A DNA stretch of 64,000 nucleotides from Alkalihalobacillus sp047302405 (lineage in GTDB: Bacteria > Bacillota > Bacilli > Bacillales > Bacillaceae_D), in contig NZ_CP154853.1 of the NCBI RefSeq assembly GCF_047302405.1, positions 744,001 through 808,000 on the forward strand, given 5' to 3'. The notes below the pieces were generated by a model that saw only the letters and a program-made list of their open reading frames with translations, had not been told where the DNA came from and searched no databases. This document shows positions 52,707-62,157 of this stretch, in pieces. The position numbers and the translations under genes are program-made. Numbering within the stretch: the stretch's first letter is position 1; every line of letters starts with the position of its first letter.

Positions 52707-54302
52707 TTACTTTTCCTCTTTAACAAAGGAGTTTTCATAAAAGCGTAGCTCTGGATATTTGTCCATCGCTGTTCGCATTTGGAACTCATTTTCAAATAAG
52801 ACAACGATTCGCTCATCGCGATCCGTTACTAAATTTCTTTGTGCCTTTTTAAACTTTTCCATCTCTTTTACGGGTCCATTTACCCAACGAGCAAATGAGT
52901 AGGGGAGTCGCTCTAATTGAATATCGACATGGTATTCATTTTTGAGACGGTGCTCGAGTACTTCAAATTGTAATACCCCAACAACTCCAACAATTTGTTT
53001 TTCGACGTAGCTATTAAATGTTTTAAATAGTTGAATTGCTCCTTCTTCTGTTAGCTGATGAAGGCCTTTTTCATATGACTTATGTTTTAAAGCTTCTTTG
53101 ACCGTAATGGCACAAAAATGTTCGGGAGAGAAGTGAGGCATTTCATCAAATTCAAACGCTTCTCCTGTTACAAGGGTATCACCTATACGAAGATTACCTG
53201 GATCAAAAAGTCCAATAATGTCTCCTGCATATGCTTCTTCTACTAGGCTACGACTTTGAGCCAAAAACTGGGTCGGTTGAGCCAGTTTTAAATTTTTGCC
53301 GATTCGCACGTGTTTGACCGTCATACCTCTTTCAAACTTTCCAGAGGTGATTCGCAGAAAAGCAATTCGATCACGGTGTGCTGGGTTCATATTCGCTTGA
53401 ATTTTAAAAATAAAACCAGAAAAACCTTGATGGTCAAATGGATTAACGATTCCTTTTGTGCTCATCCGAGGTGTTGGGGCTGGAGCTAGTTTTAGCATAT
53501 GTTCTAAGAAGGTTTGAACACCGAAACTAGAAACCGCGCTTCCGAAAAAGATAGGTGTTAATTCACCGTTTTTCACTTTCTCAACGTCATAATCATCGCC
53601 AGCAACATCCAATAATTCAAGTTCTTCACGGAACTGTGCGACAAGCCCTTCGTCATTAATGGCTTCGTCAAGTTTTGGATCATCAGGGCCTGTTAATTGA
53701 ATGATGTCAATGTCTTTTGGGTTGTCTGGGTTGTATAATTCAAGTTTCTTTTCCATTCGATCGTAAACACCTGAAAAAGATTGCCCCATCCCAATTGGCC
53801 AACCCATTGGATAGGAACGAATTCCGAGAAGGTTTTCGAGTTCTTCCATTAATTCAAAAGGATCTCGCCCTTGCCTGTCTAATTTATTGATAAAAGTAAA
53901 AATCGGGATACCACGCATTTTACAAACTTTAAATAATTTTTTTGTTTGGGCTTCGACCCCTTTAGCAACATCAATTAACATTGTAGCTGAATCAGCTGCT
54001 GTTAATGTACGGTAAGTATCCTCACTAAAATCTTGGTGTCCTGGGGTATCTAAAATATTGACATGGTACCCATCATATAAAAATTCAAGGACGGAGCTCG
54101 TAACGGAAATCCCACGTTGCTTTTCAATTTCCATCCAGTCACTCATCGCATGCTTGCTATTTTTTCTTCCTTTAACTGTCCCGGCTTCACGTATCGCCCC
54201 TCCAAATAACAGAAGCTTTTCTGTTAATGTCGTCTTCCCTGCATCTGGGTGAGAGATAATGGCGAATGTTCGTCGCGATTCTATTTCATTCAATTTAGTC
54301 AT
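52707..54302 (-). CDS. prfC: Peptide chain release factor 3
   Basis: This 531-residue translational GTPase removes RF1/RF2 from the ribosome after termination. G1 is AIISHPDAGKTTLTEKL, G3 is DTPGHQDFSEDTYRTL and G4 is FINKLDRQGRDP; the RF3-specific KGRKNSKHAMSDWMEIEKQR segment is complete. The ATG at 54302 is chosen because AGGA lies 5 nt upstream; an ATG four codons earlier has no site. It sits between the Nudix and med genes. Confidence 0.95.
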   Translation of the reverse strand: MTKLNEIESRRTFAIISHPDAGKTTLTEKLLLFGGAIREAGTVKGRKNSKHAMSDWMEIEKQRGISVTSSVLEFLYDGYHVNILDTPGHQDFSEDTYRTLTAADSATMLIDVAKGVEAQTKKLFKVCKMRGIPIFTFINKLDRQGRDPFELMEELENLLGIRSYPMGWPIGMGQSFSGVYDRMEKKLELYNPDNPKDIDIIQLTGPDDPKLDEAINDEGLVAQFREELELLDVAGDDYDVEKVKNGELTPIFFGSAVSSFGVQTFLEHMLKLAPAPTPRMSTKGIVNPFDHQGFSGFIFKIQANMNPAHRDRIAFLRITSGKFERGMTVKHVRIGKNLKLAQPTQFLAQSRSLVEEAYAGDIIGLFDPGNLRIGDTLVTGEAFEFDEMPHFSPEHFCAITVKEALKHKSYEKGLHQLTEEGAIQLFKTFNSYVEKQIVGVVGVLQFEVLEHRLKNEYHVDIQLERLPYSFARWVNGPVKEMEKFKKAQRNLVTDRDERIVVLFENEFQMRTAMDKYPELRFYENSFVKEEK

Positions 54303-54525
54303 ATCGATCCTCATTTCTACAAAATGCTACGATTCATTATACCAATGTTTATGGGAGGAAGCACGTTCGAAAATAAATTACAGTTTCATTACAAATGTCG
54401 AATTTACACAATGTAGACAGGATTTGGACATAAGTTTAACGAATAAAAGAAATCGTTAACATCATTCTTTTTATCCGCTTTTTTGTTTCTCGAAGGGATA
54501 AATAGCTAAAGAGGAGGAAGGCAAC

Positions 54526-55503
54526 ATGTTAAAGCAGAAAAAGTGGTTATTATTTATTCCTCTTTTTATCTTTCCTATTTTATTTATCGGGTGTATTCAA
54601 ACAATTAGTACGGCTGATTCAAATAATGTAGGGTTAATGCTAGAAGATACGATTAATGATCAAGGCTGGAATCGGCAAGGGTATGAAGGTCTACTTCGAG
54701 TCCATTCTCAATTTAATTTAGAAGTGTTTTATAAAGAGGAAATTCAAACTATCGAACAAATGAGGTACGCTATTGAGGAATTTAATCAAAATAATGTTTC
54801 GCTTATTTTTGGGCATGGAAAAAGGTTTGCGGATGCTTTTCCGGAATTAGCGAAAAGTTACCCGGAGATTCATTTTGTTGTGTTTAATGGTGAGGTAGAA
54901 GGAGAGAATATTACCAGCTTTTCCTTTGACGGTTATGCGATGGGGTATTTTGCTGGTATTTTATCCGCGATTATGACTCAAAATGATGAGGTCGGTGTGA
55001 TTGCAGCTTTTCCTTGGCAGCCAGAAATCCAAGGGTTTGTAGATGGTGTTCGATTTCAAAATGATCAGGTAGCCGTATCGGTAGAACATGTGCTAAGTTG
55101 GCAGGATCAAGCCCAAGCCCTTTCTTACTACGAACAAATGAAAGGACAAAACGTCGATATTATTTATCCAATTGGAGATGGCTTTCATATTGATATTATT
55201 GAAAAAAGTAAAAAAGATGGTCTTTATGTGATTGGTTATATTTCGGATCAATCTGATTTAGGAGAAGCATCTGTGTTAACGAGCACGATTCAGCATGTTG
55301 AGGATTTATACGTAAAAGTGGTCGAGCAATTTATGACGGGACAACTACAGGCTGGAAACTACACCCTCGATTTTCAAGAAGAGGTGATTAGTTTAGGTCA
55401 GTTTAGCTCTCAAGTCCCTGAAGAAGTAACGTTCTATTTGCTCGAAGCTATTCAATATTATATGCAGACGGGTGAAAAGGTTAAGATGCCATACTTGCAT
55501 TAA
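54526..55503 (+). CDS. med: Med-type BMP-family lipoprotein
   Basis: This 325-residue protein has lipobox FIGC (C23) and the BMP/PnrA-like fold: NNVGLMLEDTINDQGWNRQG at the start and SFDGYAMGYFAGILSAIMTQ in the middle. B. subtilis Med has the same layout, lies upstream of the fabH-fabF genes and raises expression of the competence regulator ComK. AAGAGGAGG precedes the ATG. comZ, its usual operon partner, is not visible downstream; a GC-rich repeat occupies that place. Confidence 0.82.
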   Translation: MLKQKKWLLFIPLFIFPILFIGCIQTISTADSNNVGLMLEDTINDQGWNRQGYEGLLRVHSQFNLEVFYKEEIQTIEQMRYAIEEFNQNNVSLIFGHGKRFADAFPELAKSYPEIHFVVFNGEVEGENITSFSFDGYAMGYFAGILSAIMTQNDEVGVIAAFPWQPEIQGFVDGVRFQNDQVAVSVEHVLSWQDQAQALSYYEQMKGQNVDIIYPIGDGFHIDIIEKSKKDGLYVIGYISDQSDLGEASVLTSTIQHVEDLYVKVVEQFMTGQLQAGNYTLDFQEEVISLGQFSSQVPEEVTFYLLEAIQYYMQTGEKVKMPYLH

Positions 55504-55564
55504 GAATCAAAACATAGTACCTTTATCGATAATCATGTACATAAAAAGAAGTGAAGCTCAAATG

Positions 55565-55698
55565 GGGTTTGACATTCGGAATACCCGGAGACTCCTGTGG
55601 GAGAAGTGAAACACGGGAGACCCCGCAGCGACTTAGTTGTGAGTAGGTTTCCGGTTCATCCGCGGAACGCGTAAGGGATGAAGCTGGCGGAGTAAGCC
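55565..55698 (+). repeat. GC-rich hairpin repeat, copy A4 (diverged)
   Basis: ACCCGGAGACTCCTGTGGG, ACGGGAGACCCCGCAGCG and CCGCGGAACGCGTAAGGG match copies A1 and A3. The middle (GACTTAGTTGTGAGTAGG) has drifted and the outer stem is less regular. Confidence 0.8.
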
Positions 55699-55810
55699 AA
55701 ATCATCCAAACTGATTCTATAATGAACAGGACTTTTTCAGTGCACCTCTGTTGAATGCATAGGCTGTACAGCTGATGGAGGATGAGCTAAATAAAAAAGG
55801 GGATATTGAA

Positions 55811-56131
55811 ATGACCAATCCTAAAGAAGAGTTAACTCATTTTGCTAAACAAATAACGAAAGGTATTGAATTAGTAAAAAATAAGCAAGAACAAAAAGCC
55901 CTTCAAATCTTAGCCCCTTTTGTTCATTTAATGAAAGAAAGTGGGACAAACCATATTCGTTTATTTTCTTATTATGCCATTGCTGAGCTACGAACAGGCG
56001 ATATAGATGGTTTTGTTGAAAGTTATTTGGCTGTTAAGGAAATGCCGGCTGCAACAAAAGAAGAAGAAGATATGCAGAGCAAATTAGAAGGCTTATTTCA
56101 TTCCGTATTTGATGAATTAAACAAGAATTAG
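55811..56131 (+). CDS. Hypothetical helical protein, 106 aa
   Basis: The ATG at 55811 follows AAAGGGGATATTGAA; an in-frame ATG 36 bp upstream has no site. The product appears all-helical with a TPR-like pattern (FAKQITKGIELVKNKQEQKA, then LFSYYAIAELRTGDIDGF). There is no membrane segment. I do not recognise the family; its position between med and fabH may matter. Confidence 0.65.
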   Translation: MTNPKEELTHFAKQITKGIELVKNKQEQKALQILAPFVHLMKESGTNHIRLFSYYAIAELRTGDIDGFVESYLAVKEMPAATKEEEDMQSKLEGLFHSVFDELNKN

Positions 56132-56215
56132 GACAATTAACTAATTAGACAAGCGCAAATTTTAGGTCAGGGACATAACATAATGAAGAAAGCGAAATGA
56201 AGGAGAGTGTTCGTT

Positions 56216-56497
56216 ATGTCCTATCATCCTTATCAACCTATGACTCGTTCTTATCAGCCACCGTTGTATCGTCACGCGGGGCAAGAAGAACGTTTTTTTC
56301 CTCTTTTACCTTTTGTTGCCGGGCTTGCTATCGGTCCTTTGCTTTTTAATAGCTTTGGCGGCAATACGTATTATCCAGCTCCAAACTATGGACCGAATTT
56401 CGGTCCGAATTATGGTCCCCAATTTGGCCCGGGTTACGGACCAGGGTTTGGTCCTCAGTTTGGTCCCCAATTCGGTCCGCATTTCAGACCGCAATGA
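56216..56497 (+). CDS. Small protein with a Gly-Pro-Phe/Tyr repeat tail
   Basis: AAGGAGAG precedes the ATG at 56216. The 93-residue product has a Tyr/Pro/Gln-rich N-terminus, one hydrophobic segment (FFPLLPFVAGLAIGPLLF) and a tail of about nine NYGP/QFGP-like tetrapeptide repeats. This resembles low-complexity spore coat or YppG-like proteins of bacilli. The repeat may vary in length between strains. Confidence 0.7.
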   Translation: MSYHPYQPMTRSYQPPLYRHAGQEERFFPLLPFVAGLAIGPLLFNSFGGNTYYPAPNYGPNFGPNYGPQFGPGYGPGFGPQFGPQFGPHFRPQ

Positions 56498-56506
56498 TAA
56501 TAAATA

Positions 56507-56546
56507 AAAAGATGGTTCATGGTACGTACATGAGCCATCTTTTTGT
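56507..56546 (+). terminator. Rho-independent terminator
   Basis: AAAAGATGGTTCATG pairs with CATGAGCCATCTTTTT (one wobble) around GTACGTA. Confidence 0.9.
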
Positions 56547-56667
56547 TTATGAAGAAAGAGAAGAATAAGGAGAGGGAGTAGTTAATCTCCTCATTTTGCA
56601 AAGTCCAAATCTACTACAAGCTCCCCCTCCACGATAAATCTTCTTTCATTAATATGAGTTTTTCTAC

Positions 56668-56907
56668 TTACTCTTTTTCCTTTTTCTCCTCTTTTTCACT
56701 TGCTTTATCTTCTAATAATGCCTGTGCAATTAGGATAATAGGCACAAATTTATCTAAAGCTGGCCCAATTTTGTCGACCAATACAATTAATTGCTCCACC
56801 GTATGAAAAAAAGATGATTTTTTCTCGGGTTCTGGTTCTGGTGGGCGTCCAAACATTAAATCTGAAAATAAATCTCTTTTGACTGGCTCATGTTTCTTTT
56901 TAGACAT
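56668..56907 (-). CDS. Hypothetical protein, 79 aa
   Basis: GAGGAGGGG precedes the ATG. The product has a basic N-terminus, a PPEPEPEKKSSF linker, one amphipathic or weakly hydrophobic segment (GPALDKFVPIILIAQALL) and a Lys/Glu tail (EKEEKKEKE). It converges with the Gly-Pro-repeat protein gene. I do not recognise the family. Confidence 0.65.
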   Translation of the reverse strand: MSKKKHEPVKRDLFSDLMFGRPPEPEPEKKSSFFHTVEQLIVLVDKIGPALDKFVPIILIAQALLEDKASEKEEKKEKE

Positions 56908-57083
56908 TTTTACCCCTCCTCACTTAGAAAATGTCTAATTTTAATCTTCACACATTAGTGTATGGGCATAAAACCATTCCTGTGTGAAGGCATATGCCTA
57001 TTCTTTAATGGAGTGATAAAAAAATGATTGAATGCCTAAAATAAGGTGAGGTTGAAGGATTTTTACTAGACATCAATAAAGTT

Positions 57084-57112
57084 TTGATATACTATTAGTA
57101 GCAGGTACTAAA
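57084..57112 (+). promoter_or_regulatory. fabHF promoter with FapR operator
   Basis: ATTAGTAGCAGGTACTAAA (57094-57112) matches the FapR palindrome ATTAGTA-N5-TACTAAT except for its last position. It overlaps a promoter with TTGATA (57084-57089) and TACTAA (57106-57111). Malonyl-CoA-responsive repression by FapR is the known mode for these genes in bacilli. Confidence 0.85.
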
Positions 57113-57158
57113 TTATTGGTTGGAAAAGACAAGTACAACTTGGAAGGGGAATTAAAGG

Positions 57159-58097
57159 ATGCCAAAAGCTGGGATTTTAGGGTTAGGAAGTTATGTTCCA
57201 GAAAACGTTGTGACAAATGCGGATTTTGAGCAAAAAATAGATACATCAGATGAATGGATTAAAACGAGAACGGGAATTGAAGAACGTCGTTTTGCTCCAG
57301 AAGAGGTCAAAACATCTGATATGGCCTATGATGCGGCTGTAGAGGCATTAAAGGCGGCAGAGATAAAAGCTGAGGATGTGGATTTGATCATTGTGGCTAC
57401 GGTAACACCTGATATGCCATTCCCATCAACAGCAGCCCTCATCCAAGATCGTTTAGGTGCAAAAAAGGCGGCAGCCATGGATGTTTCAGCCGCTTGTGCG
57501 GGATTTATGTACGGGATTATTACTGGCCAGCAATTTATTGAAACAGGAGCTTATAAACATGTTTTAGTCGTCGGAGTAGAAAAACTTTCTACTGTAACCG
57601 ATATGACTGACCGAAATACAGCTGTCTTATTTGGCGACGGTGCAGGTGCAGCCGTACTTGGTCCAGTAGCTGATGATAAAGGGATTCTCGCATTTGAACT
57701 AGGAGCTGACGGTTCTGGGGCTATGCATATTAATTTACAAAATGATTACATCGAAATGAATGGTCGCGAAGTGTTTAAATTCGCCGTCAGACAAATGGGT
57801 GAGTCATGTTTAAATGTCATTGAAAAAGCAGGATTAAATAAAGAGGATGTCGATTTTCTCATTCCTCACCAAGCTAATATTCGAATCATGGAAGCCTCGA
57901 GGGAACGTCTCGGTTTACCAGTTGAAAAGATGGCGAAAACGGTTCATAAATATGGAAATACTTCATCCGCCTCCATACCTATGGCTTTCGTTGATGAATT
58001 AAAAAATGGTAAAGTAAAAGATGGAGATACTGTCGTTTTAGTTGGTTTTGGCGGTGGATTAGTTTGGGGAGCAATCGCTCTCGTTTGGGGAAAATAA
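57159..58097 (+). CDS. fabH: Beta-ketoacyl-ACP synthase III
   Basis: This 312-residue enzyme starts fatty acid synthesis by condensing a short acyl-CoA with malonyl-ACP. The catalytic triad is C113 (VSAACAGFMYG), H237 (PHQANIRIM) and N267 (YGNTSSASIP). In bacilli FabH prefers branched primers. It is the first gene of the FapR-controlled fabH-fabF pair; GAAGGGG lies upstream of the ATG. Confidence 0.96.
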   Translation: MPKAGILGLGSYVPENVVTNADFEQKIDTSDEWIKTRTGIEERRFAPEEVKTSDMAYDAAVEALKAAEIKAEDVDLIIVATVTPDMPFPSTAALIQDRLGAKKAAAMDVSAACAGFMYGIITGQQFIETGAYKHVLVVGVEKLSTVTDMTDRNTAVLFGDGAGAAVLGPVADDKGILAFELGADGSGAMHINLQNDYIEMNGREVFKFAVRQMGESCLNVIEKAGLNKEDVDFLIPHQANIRIMEASRERLGLPVEKMAKTVHKYGNTSSASIPMAFVDELKNGKVKDGDTVVLVGFGGGLVWGAIALVWGK

Positions 58098-58130
58098 TAG
58101 ATATTGAATGAAAATAAAGGAGAGAGCATA

Positions 58131-59372
58131 GTGGAAAAAAAGCGAGTAGTAATTACAGGATTAGGAGCCGTTACCCCACTTGGTAATGATGCGGAAACGA
58201 CATGGAGCCAGGCCATTGCGGGCGTTTCTGGGATTGGGCCAATCACAAGAGTTCCAGCTGAGAATTTTCCAATCAGTGTTTCAGGAGAAGTGAAAGATTT
58301 TGATCCAACCATTTTTGTTGATAAAAAAGATGCTCGTAAAATGGATCGTTTTACCCAATTTGCGGTCGCTTCTTCCCTTATGGCATTGAAGGATTCAGGA
58401 CTTGAAATTACAGAAGAGAATGCTGGACGTGTTGGTGTCTGGATTGGTTCAGGTATCGGTGGAATGGAAACGTATGAACAGAATTTCCATAATTTCCTAG
58501 AGAAAGGCTACCGTCGTGTGAGTCCATTTTTTGTTCCGATGATGATTCCTGATATGGCTTCAGGTCAAGTGTCGATTACAACAGGTGCAAAAGGAATTAA
58601 CTCATGTTCGGTAACGGCCTGTGCATCTGGTACGAACTCGATTGGGGATGCGTTCAAAGTAATCCAACGTGGTGATGCAGATGCGATGATTACGGGTGGA
58701 GCAGAAGCGCCGATTACGAATATGGCTGTAGCTGGTTTCTGTGCCGCAAAAGCGGTCTCAACGAATGAGGACCCTAAAACGGCTTCACGCCCATTTGACA
58801 AAAACCGTGATGGCTTTGTTATGGGTGAAGGAGCAGGAATTGTCATTTTAGAAAGTTTAGATAGTGCTTTAAAACGTGGAGCAAAAATTTATGCTGAAAT
58901 CGTTGGTTACGGAGCAACTGGTGATGCCCATCACTTAACGGCACCAGCCCCTGAAGGCGAAGGTGCAGCACGGTCAATGCAAATGGCGATTGAGGATGCA
59001 GGAATTGATCCGACTGAAGTTGACTATTTGAATGCCCACGGTACGAGTACAGGCTATAATGATAAGTTCGAAACATTAGCAGCCAAAACGGTCTTTGGAG
59101 AGCACGCCTATAAATTAGCGATTAGCTCAACCAAATCTATGACAGGTCACTTATTAGGAGCTGCTGGTGGAGTGGAAGCGATCTTTACGGTTAAAGCCAT
59201 TAGTGAAGGGATCATCCCACCAACCATTAATTATGAAACACCTGATGAAGATTGTGATTTAGATTATGTACCAAACGAAGCAAGAAAACAAAAAGTACGT
59301 GCCGCGATGAGCAATAGTTTAGGTTTCGGCGGACATAACGCAACTGTTGTTTTTAAAGAATATGTAAAATAA
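58131..59372 (+). CDS. fabF: Beta-ketoacyl-ACP synthase II
   Basis: The GTG at 58131 is chosen because AAAGGAGAG lies just before it and the resulting 413 residues equal the usual FabF length; an ATG nine codons earlier precedes that site. The catalytic residues are C164 (TACASGTNSIGDAF) and the histidines in NAHGTST and MTGHLLGAAG. It elongates acyl-ACP chains and follows fabH by 33 bp. Confidence 0.96.
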   Translation: MEKKRVVITGLGAVTPLGNDAETTWSQAIAGVSGIGPITRVPAENFPISVSGEVKDFDPTIFVDKKDARKMDRFTQFAVASSLMALKDSGLEITEENAGRVGVWIGSGIGGMETYEQNFHNFLEKGYRRVSPFFVPMMIPDMASGQVSITTGAKGINSCSVTACASGTNSIGDAFKVIQRGDADAMITGGAEAPITNMAVAGFCAAKAVSTNEDPKTASRPFDKNRDGFVMGEGAGIVILESLDSALKRGAKIYAEIVGYGATGDAHHLTAPAPEGEGAARSMQMAIEDAGIDPTEVDYLNAHGTSTGYNDKFETLAAKTVFGEHAYKLAISSTKSMTGHLLGAAGGVEAIFTVKAISEGIIPPTINYETPDEDCDLDYVPNEARKQKVRAAMSNSLGFGGHNATVVFKEYVK

Positions 59373-59387
59373 AAGGCAAGTTAAATA

Positions 59388-59437
59388 TAAGCTGCTATAA
59401 GGACCTCTGTTTGGAGGATTCTAAGCAGCTTTTTTTC
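59388..59437 (+). terminator. Rho-independent terminator after fabF
   Basis: AAGCTGCT pairs with AGCAGCTT, with an inner CCTC/GAGG, followed by a T run. Confidence 0.88.
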
Positions 59438-59619
59438 TGTTTTTAAGGGTGATTTGCTTGGGGGTGTTTAATGGTGACAGGGGATGATATGTAAAAAAAG
59501 CGAAGAATCCCCGCCAACCTAGTTACTTTCAAAATAAAAAACTCTAAACGGTCATCTTTAAATAAGATGTAAGGTTTAGAGTTCTATCAAAGTAGAAAGT
59601 TTTTTATTATTTTCTTACG

Positions 59620-62157
59620 TTATACTTTGAGATAATTGTTTTTCACCCATTCAATCGCATCATCAGAGGTTGTGATGTTATTTAATAGTTGCTGGATTTC
59701 TAATTCGTTTAAAATCTCAGTGAAGAGGGGACTTGGTTTTAAGCCGAGTTTCATAAGATCATGACCAGAAATCAATTTGTCCAGCTCATTTCTTTTATTT
59801 ACATAGCTTTTAAGCTCATTCTTTCGTTCATGATCGGCAAGAGCGTAAAACAATAGAGCTTGATCAGGCATAAAAAAAGCTCGTTTATGAAGTTCCTCAG
59901 TTGATAAGCATTTAGGCCAGTTTTCAATGTCTTTTAAAGCATGAAGAAATTTAACCTCCTCATTTGCTTGAGCTAAGTCTTGGAGTTTTTCTGCCCAATT
60001 GCTTTGCCCAAAGATTAAAGAAGTTAATAGAATAAAAACGTTTTGCTCTTCTTGCTCAATTAATTGATTGAAAATCTGCCAATTCTCTATAGTCGGTGGG
60101 CATTCAAATAAATGAGACCAAACGAATAAATCATCAAGTTCTCGGAACATTATCGGCCAATCTTTTTCTTTTGTAATTAATTTCAGCTCCGATTTCAATC
60201 TTGTTTTACTGAGTTTCCTTAATGAAGAACCTGCCGCTTTTGCTAATTCCTTCGTTTGTGTTGCTAATTGATACTGAAAACGATGAGCAAAACGAATGGC
60301 ACGAAAAATTCGGGTTGGATCTTCGATAAAACTGAGAGTATGAAGGATTCGGATTTTACCTTTCACTAAATCATCTTTCCCTTGAAAATAATCTAATAAT
60401 TCTCCAAAGGATGAGGCATTCAACTTCACCGCCATGGCATTAATCGTAAAATCTCTTCTTGCTAAATCTTCTTTAATATTTGAGTACGTAACCGTTGGCA
60501 GTACGGCTGGGCCTGTATAAAATTCAGTCCGACTTGAGACAAAATCAATTTTAATTTGGGATGGTAAAATTAGTGTGGCGGTACCAAACTGTGGATGCTC
60601 TTGAACGTGACCATCCATCATCAAAGCAATTTTTTGACAAAAAGCAATCGCATCCCCTTCGACAACGATATCAATATCTTGGTTCTCTTTTTTTAATAAT
60701 AAGTCTCTCACAAAACCACCGATTAAATAAGCATCAAGTCCTTCTTTATCCGCTTCTTCACCAATTAAACGTAAAAGGCTATATAATTCAGAAGGTAACA
60801 AATGATGCAGATGTTCTGATACGTTTTTGATGGAATGAATTTCAGCACGCTCTTGCAAGTTGGTGCGATAATTGTGATTATAAAGAATTTCTATAATATC
60901 TGAGCGGGAAATAATCCCTTTGAGTTGTTTTTCAGCTAATACGAGAAGACGGCCAATATTATGTTCAATCATCATTTCCTGTATCGTCTCAAGTGTATCA
61001 TCTTCTGAAATGGTGATTGGTTTTGTTGTCATGTATGCTTTAGTTGGAGCATGTCCTAATTGATGTCTTAATGCTTTATCAACATCTTTTCGAGAGATTA
61101 CGCCAGCTAAGCTTCGGTCTTCTTTTACAACAGGTAAACCACTATGCCCATATTGTTGCATTAATAGAGAGGCTTGTTCAATTGTTTCAGATTCTATAAT
61201 CGTTTTGACAGGTTGTGACATGATTTGTTTAGCGGTAATGGCCGCTTTTAAAATCGATGGTAACTGCTGTTGGATGTCTTCCATAATATGAGTAGTTTCA
61301 CCATTTTTAATTGTTGCGGAAGCCGCTTTTTCATGCCCATTTCCCCCAAGTTTTTGAATAAGTGGCCGAATATTGACCCTCTCTCCTTCAGCTCGACCGA
61401 CTACATACACATGTTTGCCCATTTTGACAACTGAAAAAACAACATCAACATCTATCGTATCCATTATTTTACCCGTTAAAAAAGAAAGGTTATTGATATA
61501 TTCTGTTTGCTCATGACTCGTTATATAATAGCTTGTTCCATCAATTTGGCCCTTTTCTCCGTTATTTAAAAGCACCTCAAATAACTCTTGTTCATCCCTT
61601 GAGAAATTCTGTTGCACAAACTGGGTAATGATTGATAAATCAAGCCCATTATGAAATAAATAAGCAGCTGCTTCTAAGTCGCGAGCTGTCGTTATATCAT
61701 GAGTGAAGGAACCTGTATCCGAATATAGTCCTAATCCAAAAACGGTAGCTTCAAATGAAGTAATCGGTAGTTGATTTTGGATGATTTCTTCTATTAACAG
61801 CGTAACAGCTGCTCCAACTTGAACAATGTGCTCCTTCGCCGTTTTAAAAGAGTGGGCTTGAGGTGGATGGTGATCGTAAACGATAAATTGCACATCTTCT
61901 TTGAGCTTCTCCATTGGAATTTCCACTCTTTTAGGGTTTGCCGTATCAACGACGACACAAGTATCTACTTTACCCCAATCGATTTCTTTAGAAGCAAAAA
62001 AAGAAAAAGAGTCACGATGAATCGCTAAAAATTGCTTTAATTCAGGCTTTTGTTTTTCAGGTAAAACGAGTTTGGCTTCTGGAAAAAGTTTTTTTGCTGC
62101 TATCATCGAGGCAAAGCCATCAAAATCAAGCTGTATATGGGAATGAATGATAATCAA
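59620..62157 (-). CDS. tRNA nucleotidyltransferase fused to DHH phosphoesterase and CBS domains
   Basis: The TTG at 62157 is chosen because AGGAGG lies 7 nt before it; an in-frame ATG further upstream has no site. The 845-residue protein has an N-terminal DHH/DHHA1 domain (SHIQLDFDGFAS, VYDHHPPQ, GGNGHEKAASATI), two CBS repeats (near residues 320-440; SGLPVVKEDRSLAGVISRKD and NIGRLLVLAEKQLKGIISRS), and a class II nucleotidyltransferase. The latter has LIGGFVRDLLL with DIDIVVEG near 480, RRDFTINAMA near 570 and EDPTRIFRAIRFAHRF near 610. This long type occurs where CC- and A-addition to tRNA are split between enzymes. Whether this one adds CC, A or CCA is undecided. Confidence 0.9.
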   Translation of the reverse strand: MIIIHSHIQLDFDGFASMIAAKKLFPEAKLVLPEKQKPELKQFLAIHRDSFSFFASKEIDWGKVDTCVVVDTANPKRVEIPMEKLKEDVQFIVYDHHPPQAHSFKTAKEHIVQVGAAVTLLIEEIIQNQLPITSFEATVFGLGLYSDTGSFTHDITTARDLEAAAYLFHNGLDLSIITQFVQQNFSRDEQELFEVLLNNGEKGQIDGTSYYITSHEQTEYINNLSFLTGKIMDTIDVDVVFSVVKMGKHVYVVGRAEGERVNIRPLIQKLGGNGHEKAASATIKNGETTHIMEDIQQQLPSILKAAITAKQIMSQPVKTIIESETIEQASLLMQQYGHSGLPVVKEDRSLAGVISRKDVDKALRHQLGHAPTKAYMTTKPITISEDDTLETIQEMMIEHNIGRLLVLAEKQLKGIISRSDIIEILYNHNYRTNLQERAEIHSIKNVSEHLHHLLPSELYSLLRLIGEEADKEGLDAYLIGGFVRDLLLKKENQDIDIVVEGDAIAFCQKIALMMDGHVQEHPQFGTATLILPSQIKIDFVSSRTEFYTGPAVLPTVTYSNIKEDLARRDFTINAMAVKLNASSFGELLDYFQGKDDLVKGKIRILHTLSFIEDPTRIFRAIRFAHRFQYQLATQTKELAKAAGSSLRKLSKTRLKSELKLITKEKDWPIMFRELDDLFVWSHLFECPPTIENWQIFNQLIEQEEQNVFILLTSLIFGQSNWAEKLQDLAQANEEVKFLHALKDIENWPKCLSTEELHKRAFFMPDQALLFYALADHERKNELKSYVNKRNELDKLISGHDLMKLGLKPSPLFTEILNELEIQQLLNNITTSDDAIEWVKNNYLKV

